Notes under the pieces: model-generated
Told to the model about the DNA's origin: nothing
What the model saw: the letters and a program-made list of their open reading frames with translations, nothing else
The model's database searches: none
Source of the DNA: an uncultured Phascolarctobacterium sp.
Lineage (GTDB): Bacteria; Bacillota; Negativicutes; Acidaminococcales; Acidaminococcaceae
DNA: 7,952 nt
Assembly (NCBI GenBank): GCA_900552855.1
Contig: USBG01000072.1
Location: 1 to 7,952 of the forward strand
Reading direction: 5' to 3'
Made by a program: the position numbers and the translations under genes
Part shown: positions 1 to 4,886 of the stretch, one piece after another
Layout: each line of letters begins with the position of its first letter
Position numbering within the stretch: position 1 is the stretch's first letter

Positions 1-164
1 TAGGTGCCATCAGCATAACCATCAACTACGCCTGCAGCTGCCAGCTCTGCTACAGAATCATATGCCCAGTGGCCATCTGGAACGTCAGAAAACGGATTTG
101 CTGCGTATGCGGAAGCAGTTACTCCCAAAGCCATTGCCATTGCAAGTACTAGAGATTTTTTCAT
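1..164 (-). CDS. OmpM-like SLH porin, copy A (5' part only)
   Basis: This is the start of a fourth OmpM-type outer-membrane protein; the window edge cuts it after about 54 codons. The visible part encodes the same Sec signal peptide as the other copies (MKKSLVLAMAMALG..., AYA cleavage motif) and the first part of the SLH domain (NPFSDVP.GHWAYDS, then GVVDGYADGT). It differs from copies B-D by Asp for Ala at residue 30 and by Tyr for Phe after DGT, so it is the most diverged N-terminus of the set. The start is supported by a TGAGGAGGAA Shine-Dalgarno at 171-180, six bases before the ATG. It has its own promoter and the shared leader element upstream. From the family, a beta-barrel should follow to the left of the window. 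Identity as an SLH porin is strong by comparison with the complete copies. Confidence 0.9.
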   Translation of the reverse strand, partial: MKKSLVLAMAMALGVTASAYAANPFSDVPDGHWAYDSVAELAAAGVVDGYADGT

Positions 165-247
165 AATAGTTTCCTCCTCAGGGGATGTAAAATTATTATC
201 TTATCAACCTCATAGAGAAAGCTATAACTTCATAAGTCTGTGGATGG

Positions 248-270
248 TAAGAGTTGCCTTGTTTCCTCTA
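248..270 (-). promoter_or_regulatory. conserved ompM 5' leader element, copy A
   Basis: The minus strand reads T-AGAGGAAACAAGGCAACTCT-TA, identical to copies B and D. It lies 83 nt before the start codon and about 48 nt after the predicted transcription start, so it should be in the 5' UTR. It can fold as GUA+GAG pairing with CUC+(bulged U)+UAC, closing a 12-nt loop GAAACAAGGCAA. No start codon follows at a useful distance, so a leader peptide is unlikely. Confidence 0.75.
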
Positions 271-324
271 CTTAACAGCTTTTTCCATCATAGTCATTCA
301 ATTCCTATTGATAAAATATGCTTT

Positions 325-353
325 ATTCTACCATAAGATTTATACAACTACAA
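325..353 (-). promoter_or_regulatory. sigma-70 promoter of ompM-like A
   Basis: -35 TTGTAG (348-353) and -10 TAGAAT (325-330) are separated by 17 bp, with an extended -10 TGG just before the -10. Predicted transcription starts near 318, giving a 5' UTR of about 154 nt that contains the shared leader element. The same geometry recurs at the other copies, which raises confidence. Confidence 0.7.
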
Positions 354-501
354 GAGCTATTATTTATATAATCAATCGCTTTTTATTATATTATTTATAT
401 CATATATGTTTTTGATTTTAAATCATTATATTTCACATTTAATTTGGTTATAAAAGATAATTCCACAAATATTTCACAATACAATCATCGCAAATTAAAA
501 A

Positions 502-545
502 TCCACCCAATATAGAAAATCTAAAAGACTTCTATATGAGGTGGA
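502..545. repeat. imperfect inverted repeat (hairpin)
   Basis: TCCACC (502-507) pairs with GGTGGA (540-545), and ATATAGAA (510-517) with TTCTATAT (530-537). A 2x2 internal loop separates the two helices and the terminal loop is 12 nt. With 14 base pairs it is much stronger than expected by chance in this AT-rich gap. It is not followed by a T run on either strand, so it is not a terminator. Confidence 0.6.
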
Positions 546-685
546 ATCAGAAAGACGAATTTAGCATGAAACGACTCCATTAACTACTTTACATCTCCCA
601 AAGATAAAATGGCTAGAGCCTTATTTGAAAACGACATTAAATATCGTTCTGCATTTGACCATATAACTAATTGACAAAGAATAGC

Positions 686-716
686 TTTCTGTAACAATAC
701 AAATATTTTACAGAAA
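686..716. repeat. inverted repeat, 9-bp arms
   Basis: TTTCTGTAA (686-694) and TTACAGAAA (708-716) form a perfect inverted repeat with a 13-nt AT-rich loop. It lies between the short plus-strand frames and the plus-strand terminator. Function unknown; no T tract follows on either strand. Confidence 0.45.
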
Positions 717-723
717 AAATCAA

Positions 724-747
724 CCACGCCTTAAGGCGTGGCTTTTT
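724..747 (+). terminator. rho-independent terminator, plus strand (perhaps bidirectional)
   Basis: CCACGCC (724-730), loop TTAA and GGCGTGG (735-741) are followed by CTTTTTG, a compact terminator for plus-strand transcription. On the other strand the hairpin is followed by TTGATTTTTTC, so it may also back up the copy B terminator just to the right. No recognisable plus-strand gene precedes it. Confidence 0.7.
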
Positions 748-751
748 GCAT

Positions 752-783
752 ACAAAAACGGAGCGACATAAGTCGCTCCGTTT
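752..783 (-). terminator. rho-independent terminator of ompM-like B
   Basis: A perfect 12-bp stem (756-767 with 772-783; core ACGGAGCGAC) with a 4-nt loop is followed on the minus strand by TTTTTG. It begins about 20 nt after the copy B stop codon. It ends the B transcript before copy A, so the two genes are not co-transcribed through this point. Confidence 0.9.
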
Positions 784-801
784 AGCACGTCTAATATTAA
801 A

Positions 802-2040
802 TTAGAAAGTGAAGGTTACGTCAGCCCAGAGGATTTGGTCGTCTTCGTCTGCACCAGTTTTAGCTTCGGTGTCATACCAAGCAACAGTACCAACAATGTT
901 TTTAGCGAAGGTATAGTCAGCTGCTACACCATAGCCTTTGAAACCTCTGTCGCCAAAGGTGTTAGCATCAGTGGTGTGTGCTACATAGGTTTGACCACCT
1001 TGGTCAAAGTAGTTAGCGCTCAAGCCCCAGCTGCCAACTTCGTCAGCTTTAGCGCCTTTGTAAGCCAGACCTACTACATAGCCATCATCGTCCAATGCTT
1101 TTTCATCTACATCATCTTTGCTCAAATCACCCTTCAGGTACATAGCATTCAGAGTTACATCACCCATGGTGTAATCAGCACCTACATACCAGATAGCATT
1201 ATCTTTGTTAGTCTCAGTTTTATCGATTTTACCTTCAACGTATGCATCCATATCCTTGAAGTTTACATAGCCACCCATCAGGTTTACGCCACCCAGAGCA
1301 GCAGTCAGTTCTGCACCAGCATAATTACCATAAGAAGCATCATACTCTACGTCACCAACTTTAACGCTATTATCAGTGCCTTTACCAGCAAAACCTTTCA
1401 GTTGTACTTTGTCGCCATAAGCAACTTCTACGCCGTCAGCACGGGTATCATATACGTTGCCATTTGCAAAGAACGCATTGTAACGGCCAGCAGTTACATC
1501 CAGGCCACCCAGTTTACCAGTTACATAAGCACGTTGGAATCTTACGTCGCCATCTTCAGCAGCATCGTTATCAAAATCTTGAACATTTTCAATCATACCG
1601 GTGTAGGACCAGTCATCGTTAATTTGACCGTTAACCCAAATACGAGAACGCAGGTCATTGGTATTGCCATCAAGATCGCTGTCAGCATAACGATAGCGCA
1701 TTTCGCCAGTTACTTTAACGTTGTCAGCTTTTTTCTCCAGGTTAGCTACGCGAACGCCCAAGTTATCCAGTTCGTCAGCAAATTCAGCAGCCAGTTTGTC
1801 AACGTTAGCGCCTTTTGCCATAGCTTTTGCTACGATTTGAGCCATTTCATAACGGGTCATCAGTTTGTCGCCGCCGAAGGTGCCATCAGCATAACCGTCA
1901 ACTACGCCTGCAGCTGCCAGTTCTGCTACAGAATCATATGCCCAGTGGCCAGCCGGAACGTCGGAGAACGGATTTGCAGCGTATGCGGAAGCAGTTACGC
2001 CCAGAGCCATAGCCATTGCAAGTACTAAAGATTTTTTCAT
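802..2040 (-). CDS. OmpM-like SLH-domain porin, copy B
   Basis: A 412-residue outer-membrane protein expected to anchor the outer membrane to peptidoglycan and form a diffusion pore. Residues 1-21 are a Sec signal peptide (cleavage after AYA). Residues 23-77 form one SLH domain (FSDVPAGHWAYDSV, GVVDGYADGTFGG, then TRYE at 62-65), which in OmpM binds polyamine-decorated peptidoglycan. Residues 78-107 are helical, ending NLEKKADNV, and fit the family's coiled-coil stalk. From about 109 to the end are alternating amphipathic strands with acidic, Asp-rich loops, ending in ADVTFTF; the terminal Phe is the usual Bam recognition signal. The start is fixed by GAGGAGG at 2049-2055. It shares RSRIWVNGQINDDWSYTG, QRAYV.GKLGG and YDTR.DGV with copy D. 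The gene has its own promoter, leader element and terminator. SLH-porin identity is firm; the transported solutes cannot be read from sequence. Confidence 0.95.
   Translation of the reverse strand: MKKSLVLAMAMALGVTASAYAANPFSDVPAGHWAYDSVAELAAAGVVDGYADGTFGGDKLMTRYEMAQIVAKAMAKGANVDKLAAEFADELDNLGVRVANLEKKADNVKVTGEMRYRYADSDLDGNTNDLRSRIWVNGQINDDWSYTGMIENVQDFDNDAAEDGDVRFQRAYVTGKLGGLDVTAGRYNAFFANGNVYDTRADGVEVAYGDKVQLKGFAGKGTDNSVKVGDVEYDASYGNYAGAELTAALGGVNLMGGYVNFKDMDAYVEGKIDKTETNKDNAIWYVGADYTMGDVTLNAMYLKGDLSKDDVDEKALDDDGYVVGLAYKGAKADEVGSWGLSANYFDQGGQTYVAHTTDANTFGDRGFKGYGVAADYTFAKNIVGTVAWYDTEAKTGADEDDQILWADVTFTF
1826..2019 (-). repeat. 194-nt block identical to one in copy D
   Basis: This part of the signal peptide/SLH coding region matches 7176-7369 base for base (constant offset 5350). 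Around it, the first ~330 nt of B and D differ at only about eight positions, most of them silent. Copy C (within about 3430-3765) is very similar, with a handful of silent changes. The barrel-coding parts are far more diverged. Confidence 0.85.
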
Positions 2041-2045
2041 TGTAA

Positions 2046-2061
2046 TTTCCTCCTCAGGAAA
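2046..2061 (-). promoter_or_regulatory. Shine-Dalgarno inside a 6-bp hairpin (copy B)
   Basis: On the mRNA, UUUCCU and AGGAAA are separated by GAGG, so part of the Shine-Dalgarno forms the loop and part the stem. The other copies do not keep this pairing. It might dampen initiation of B, but a 6-bp AU-rich stem is weak. Confidence 0.35.
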
Positions 2062-2123
2062 ATAAATTTAAGCTTTACTTATCCCTTGGTCAAAAAACTT
2101 TACTAGCAATAACTATCTTCCAG

Positions 2124-2146
2124 TAAGAGTTGCCTTGTTTCCTCTA
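2124..2146 (-). promoter_or_regulatory. conserved ompM 5' leader element, copy B
   Basis: Sequence identical to copies A and D over 23 nt, including AGAGGAAACAAGGCAACTCT. It is 83 nt before the start codon, the same distance as in copy A, and about 50 nt after the predicted transcription start. Outside the element the A and B leaders align poorly until the Shine-Dalgarno. The closing stem base pair is G-C, extended by a possible G-U. Confidence 0.75.
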
Positions 2147-2203
2147 CCCAATAGTCTCGCTATTACATCTTCTAATTTTGGGACTTATAAATCTTATGGG
2201 ATA

Positions 2204-2232
2204 ATTTTACCATAACTTAACTTTTTTAGCAA
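2204..2232 (-). promoter_or_regulatory. sigma-70 promoter of ompM-like B
   Basis: -35 TTGCTA (2227-2232) and -10 TAAAAT (2204-2209) have a 17-bp spacer and an extended -10 TGG. The predicted 5' UTR is about 157 nt. TTATGG/CCATAA (2194-2199 and 2210-2215) form an inverted repeat around the -10 box, a possible operator. The stretch further upstream, 2233-2458, has no gene. It is AT-rich, with an ATATACA/TGTATAT inverted repeat at 2304-2319 and a GATAATGAT half-site at 2339-2347. Confidence 0.75.
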
Positions 2233-2458
2233 GGTTATTTTACACTAACTTATATTACATTAATGTATTTTTGATAAGTTTCTAGTGTATTCTATAATTT
2301 TGTATATACAAATGTATATTGACTGCATGGTCGCTACTGATAATGATACGATTTTTCACTAAAGCATCTAAAAAATGCGTGTTATGGTTTTACAAAGCAC
2401 ATACTCAACAATTGCCTTTACTCTAATAACTGTTATACTGAGGGATTATTTGCCCATG

Positions 2459-2489
2459 AAAAAAGAGGCCGGGAAAAATCCCAGCCTCT
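2459..2489 (-). terminator. rho-independent terminator of ompM-like C
   Basis: On the minus strand AGAGGCTGGG and CCCGGCCTCT pair (one G-U) around a 6-nt loop, followed by TTTTTT. It starts about 22 nt after the copy C stop and isolates C from B. Confidence 0.9.
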
Positions 2490-2511
2490 AAAAAATTTCT
2501 ATAAATTTTTA

Positions 2512-3765
2512 TTAGAAGGTTACTTGCAGACGGCTCCAGAGAATTTTGCTGTCTTTAGGATCATCTTTTTTGCCTTCCAGATCATAGTAGTCCAGCATGT
2601 ATACCATGTTTTTAGCCAGAGTATAGGTTGCACCTACGCCATAGCCCTTGAAGCCTTCTTCCATGGTGTACTTCCAGTCGCCAGCTTTCATGGTGTGAGC
2701 AATAAAGGTACCAGCACCTTGATCATAGTATTTGCCCCACAGGCCCCAGCTACCAACTTCGTCAGCTTTAGCACCTTTATAGGACAAACCAACTACATAG
2801 CCATCATCATCAACGTCTTTTACCCATGCATTGTCATCAGCATCAGATTTCAGGTACATAGCATCCAAGGTCAGGTCTTTTGCTACTTTAACTTTAGCGC
2901 CTACATTGAATACACCCAAATCCTCGCCAACCTTAACTGCAGTGTTATGGAGACCAGTTACAACATCACCAAATTTTACATCAGCTTTGTAAGCATCTTT
3001 GAATTGGTCATAACCAGCGGACAGAGATACAATGCCTACCTTACCGCTAAGAGCTGCACCGTAGAAGGAGTCATAACCGTAGTCAGTAGGTTGACCATAG
3101 TAAGTATTCAGTTGAACGTCCTTGCCATAGGTCAGGCCTACAAATTCTGCAGTATCATCGTACAGATTGCCGTCAGCCAGCAGCAGGGGAGCTTTACCAG
3201 CCATTACTTTTAATCCGCCCAGCTTACCTTGTACATAAGCTTGGTTGAATTTAGTATCTTCATTACCCTTGTCATCATGCAAGTTTTGGTTGTTTTCAAT
3301 ACGGCCAGTGTAAGACCAGTCATCGTTAATTTGTCCATTTACAAACAGACGGGTGCGCAGACGATGGAGAGCAACGCTTTCAAATTCACCAGCATCACCA
3401 TCACGATGAGCATATTCATAACGAACTTGGCCGGTGATTTTTACGTTGTCCGCTTTTTTCTCCAAGTTAGCTACGCGAACGCCCAGGTTGTCCAGTTCGT
3501 CAGCGAATTCTGCAGCCAGTTTATCAACGTTAGCGCCTTTTGCCATAGCTTTTGCTACGATTTGAGCCATTTCATAACGGGTCATCAGTTTGTCGCCGCC
3601 GAAGGTGCCATCAGCATAACCGTCAACTACGCCTGCAGCTGCCAATTCTGCTACAGAGTCATATGCCCAGTGGCCAGCCGGAACGTCAGAGAACGGATTT
3701 GCAGCGTATGCGGAAGCAGTTACGCCCAGAGCCATTGCCATTGCCAGAACTAAGGATTTTTTCAT
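2512..3765 (-). CDS. OmpM-like SLH-domain porin, copy C
   Basis: A 417-residue paralogue with the same plan: signal peptide 1-21, SLH domain 23-77 with TRYE, helical stalk ending NLEKKADNVK, then a beta-barrel ending in SRLQVTF. Its barrel is the most diverged of the three complete copies. RSRIWVNG becomes RTRLFVNG, GMIEN becomes GRIEN, and the YDTR.DGV segment of B and D is replaced by YDDTAEFVG (203-211), so pore properties may differ. The C-terminal third keeps DDDGYVVGLSYKGAKADEVGSWGLW and the GFKGYGVGATYTLAKNMV region. The reading frame also opens at a TTG at 3781-3783, which would add MRRKFI. That codon overlaps the GAGGAGG Shine-Dalgarno (3775-3781), so the ATG at 3763-3765, aligned with the other copies, is the true start. 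It is a single-gene unit with its own promoter and terminator. Confidence 0.95.
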   Translation of the reverse strand: MKKSLVLAMAMALGVTASAYAANPFSDVPAGHWAYDSVAELAAAGVVDGYADGTFGGDKLMTRYEMAQIVAKAMAKGANVDKLAAEFADELDNLGVRVANLEKKADNVKITGQVRYEYAHRDGDAGEFESVALHRLRTRLFVNGQINDDWSYTGRIENNQNLHDDKGNEDTKFNQAYVQGKLGGLKVMAGKAPLLLADGNLYDDTAEFVGLTYGKDVQLNTYYGQPTDYGYDSFYGAALSGKVGIVSLSAGYDQFKDAYKADVKFGDVVTGLHNTAVKVGEDLGVFNVGAKVKVAKDLTLDAMYLKSDADDNAWVKDVDDDGYVVGLSYKGAKADEVGSWGLWGKYYDQGAGTFIAHTMKAGDWKYTMEEGFKGYGVGATYTLAKNMVYMLDYYDLEGKKDDPKDSKILWSRLQVTF

Positions 3766-3837
3766 AATAAATTTCCTCCTCAAAAGAGATTATATTTATC
3801 ATAAAATTTCTCCAACATGTAAATTCTTGGTCTTCGA

Positions 3838-3860
3838 TAAGAGTTGCCTCGTTTCCTCTA
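3838..3860 (-). promoter_or_regulatory. conserved ompM 5' leader element, copy C
   Basis: It matches the other three copies except for one A to G in the loop (AACGAGGCAAC). The flanking stem pair is A-U here instead of G-C, with both sides changed, which keeps the pairing. It lies 72 nt before the start codon, 11 nt closer than in A and B. Confidence 0.75.
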
Positions 3861-3928
3861 TCTGCCAAAAATCACCTATTTTTGAAATCTTATAATCACA
3901 GCTTATTATACTGAAAAACCTTGGATAG

Positions 3929-3957
3929 ATTTTATCACATAATTGTCACATTTTCAA
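3929..3957 (-). promoter_or_regulatory. sigma-70 promoter of ompM-like C
   Basis: -35 TTGAAA (3952-3957), 17-bp spacer, extended TGA and -10 TAAAAT (3929-3934). Predicted 5' UTR about 157 nt. The spacer contains two direct copies of ATGTGA five bases apart, resembling half-sites for a CRP/FNR-type regulator. This is the best -35/-10 match among the four copies. Confidence 0.75.
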
Positions 3958-4035
3958 TACTATAAAAACTAATTAAAAATATTTTTAACATAATACATCT
4001 CGTTGCCGTAAAATCAGTAGCTGCTTGGAATTTAT

Positions 4036-4063
4036 CAGTGTCCAATATACGTATATTCCACTG
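4036..4063. repeat. palindrome with flanking arms
   Basis: AATATACGTATATT (4044-4057) is a perfect 14-bp palindrome, flanked by CAGTG (4036-4040) and CACTG (4059-4063), which also pair. It lies in the otherwise empty stretch 3958-4118 between the exported-protein terminator and the copy C promoter, about 80 bp upstream of the -35 box. It could be an upstream operator; no regulator can be named. Confidence 0.45.
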
Positions 4064-4118
4064 TATACTTAAACTGCGGTTGTCTGTAATAATTTTTATT
4101 TCATAACCAACTATTACA

Positions 4119-4150
4119 TAAAAAGAGAGAACGGTTTCCCATTCTCTCTT
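4119..4150 (-). terminator. rho-independent terminator of the exported-protein gene
   Basis: AGAGAGAATGG pairs with CCGTTCTCTCT (one G-U) around a GAAA tetraloop, followed by TTTTTT on the minus strand. It starts about 15 nt after the stop codon. Confidence 0.92.
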
Positions 4151-4164
4151 AATCAGTACGACTA

Positions 4165-4743
4165 TTATTTTGCTCTCAGAGCGCGGTCGATTTCTACTCT
4201 TACAGCACGACCCCATTCTTCATGAACCCAATCCCAACGGCTAGCCAAAGCTTCAGGAATCATTTTGTCATTGTAGATGCGGTGTTCGTAAGCGGTACCG
4301 GTCAGTCTGTTGTAAGCAACAACATAACCCTTCAGGTCCAGTTTCAGCTTACGCTCTTCACTAGAATCGATAACTTCGTCATCCAGTGCATCCAGTTGGA
4401 AAGCAATAACGATGTCAGCATCGCCAGCTTTGCCAATTTCAGCTAAAACATCAGCGCTAGGCAGCTTATTACCGATGTTGGCAGCTTCAACAGCAGCATC
4501 CAGCTTTTTGTTTTCTACCATGTAGAAGCCTTTTTTAGAGTTAATTGCAGCCAAAGCATTTTTGAAGAATACTTGGTTAGTAAGGCGTGCAGAATCTTCC
4601 TCACCCTCTACTACTTCAACTTCAACATTGTTGATTAAGGGCAGCAAAGCTACACCAGCAGCTTCTGCAGCAGTGCCAAAGCAAGGAACGCTCAGGCACA
4701 GAGCCATTACAGTCATTAATAAATAACGTAAAACTTTGCTCAT
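4165..4743 (-). CDS. small exported protein, possible TolB-N/CsgG-like fold
   Basis: A 192-residue protein of unknown exact function. Residues 1-28 are a Sec signal peptide with cleavage likely near AEA/A (26-29). Cys21 follows Pro, so it is not a good lipobox. The mature part begins with a hydrophobic strand (GVALLPLINN, 30-39). Next come a helix (LTNQVFFKNALAAI), a strand (GFYMVENKKLDAAVEAA), a helical stretch with EIGKAGDADIVIAFQLDAL (102-120), and a strand pair KLDLKGYVVAYNRLTGTAYEHRIYND. The order 'strand, helix, F..VE...LDA, GK..DADIVI' resembles periplasmic alpha/beta domains of the TolB-N/CsgG type, which act at the envelope; this is inference from pattern, not a firm family match. 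GGGAGGAA precedes the ATG by about seven bases. It sits between two porin genes and a Fic gene, with its own terminator, so an envelope role is plausible. Confidence 0.85.
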   Translation of the reverse strand: MSKVLRYLLMTVMALCLSVPCFGTAAEAAGVALLPLINNVEVEVVEGEEDSARLTNQVFFKNALAAINSKKGFYMVENKKLDAAVEAANIGNKLPSADVLAEIGKAGDADIVIAFQLDALDDEVIDSSEERKLKLDLKGYVVAYNRLTGTAYEHRIYNDKMIPEALASRWDWVHEEWGRAVRVEIDRALRAK

Positions 4744-4787
4744 TTAAATTCCTCCCATATGCATTATATCAATGCTAATATAGTATC

Positions 4788-4796
4788 ATTGTATCA
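4788..4796 (-). promoter_or_regulatory. extended -10 promoter of the exported-protein gene
   Basis: The minus strand reads TGATACAAT, an extended -10 with TACAAT at 4788-4793, about 45 nt before the start codon. No good -35 lies 16-18 bp upstream. The Fic gene ends 143 nt upstream with only a weak 4-bp hairpin (near 4840-4851) and no T tail, so read-through from Fic is also possible. Confidence 0.45.
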
Positions 4797-4886
4797 CAAA
4801 TCGCCAATAAATAACAGTGGATTAAAGCTTTTTTCTGACTAAAAAGTCTGTGTTTTTATAGAATTTACATGAAGCATAACCGCTAT

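Larger units (their letters stand above)
486..747 (+). other. possible plus-strand transcript or gene relic
   Basis: This gap between copies A and B holds no convincing gene. Plus-strand signs are a 14-bp hairpin at 502-545, a short reading frame at 536-583 (ATG to TAA, 15 residues), and a second frame at 609-674 encoding MARALFENDIKYRSAFDHITN, open upstream to a TGA. A rho-independent terminator facing this strand closes the segment at 724-747. The second peptide has a protein-like composition but I do not recognise it. The arrangement fits either a small RNA or the frameshifted remnant of a lost gene. No good plus-strand promoter was found. Confidence 0.25.

Noticed and set aside
1827..2012. 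61-residue plus-strand frame (MLRFEPFHNG...) present opposite three copies
   Set aside because: Its conservation is explained fully by near-identity of the SLH-coding DNA on the other strand; there is no start signal.
835..2028. Long plus-strand open frame opposite copy B, with similar ones opposite C and D
   Set aside because: It mirrors the codon structure of the real porin genes, repeats wherever the SLH segment repeats, and has no ribosome site. The real genes have signal peptides, Shine-Dalgarno sites, promoters and terminators.
2338..2358. Fur box (TGATAATGATACG...)
   Set aside because: Only the first half matches the Fur consensus, and it lies about 100 bp upstream of the nearest -35 box.
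2375..2491. 38-residue plus-strand frame before the copy C terminator
   Set aside because: It has no ribosome site and its last codons are the arms of the minus-strand terminator.
3766..3783. Earlier TTG start for copy C adding MRRKFI
   Set aside because: The TTG overlaps the Shine-Dalgarno GAGGAGG, and the extra residues do not occur in the aligned paralogues.
3686..3868. 60-residue minus-strand frame across the copy C leader and start
   Set aside because: It runs out of frame through the promoter-proximal leader and the signal-peptide codons of copy C; the copy C frame has clear start signals.
3935..4216. 93-residue minus-strand frame between copy C and the exported protein
   Set aside because: It overlaps the exported gene's 3' end, runs through its terminator and the copy C promoter, and has no ribosome site or protein-like features.
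4834..4860. Terminator for the Fic gene
   Set aside because: The stem is only about 4 bp with a T-rich loop, and no T tract follows on the minus strand.
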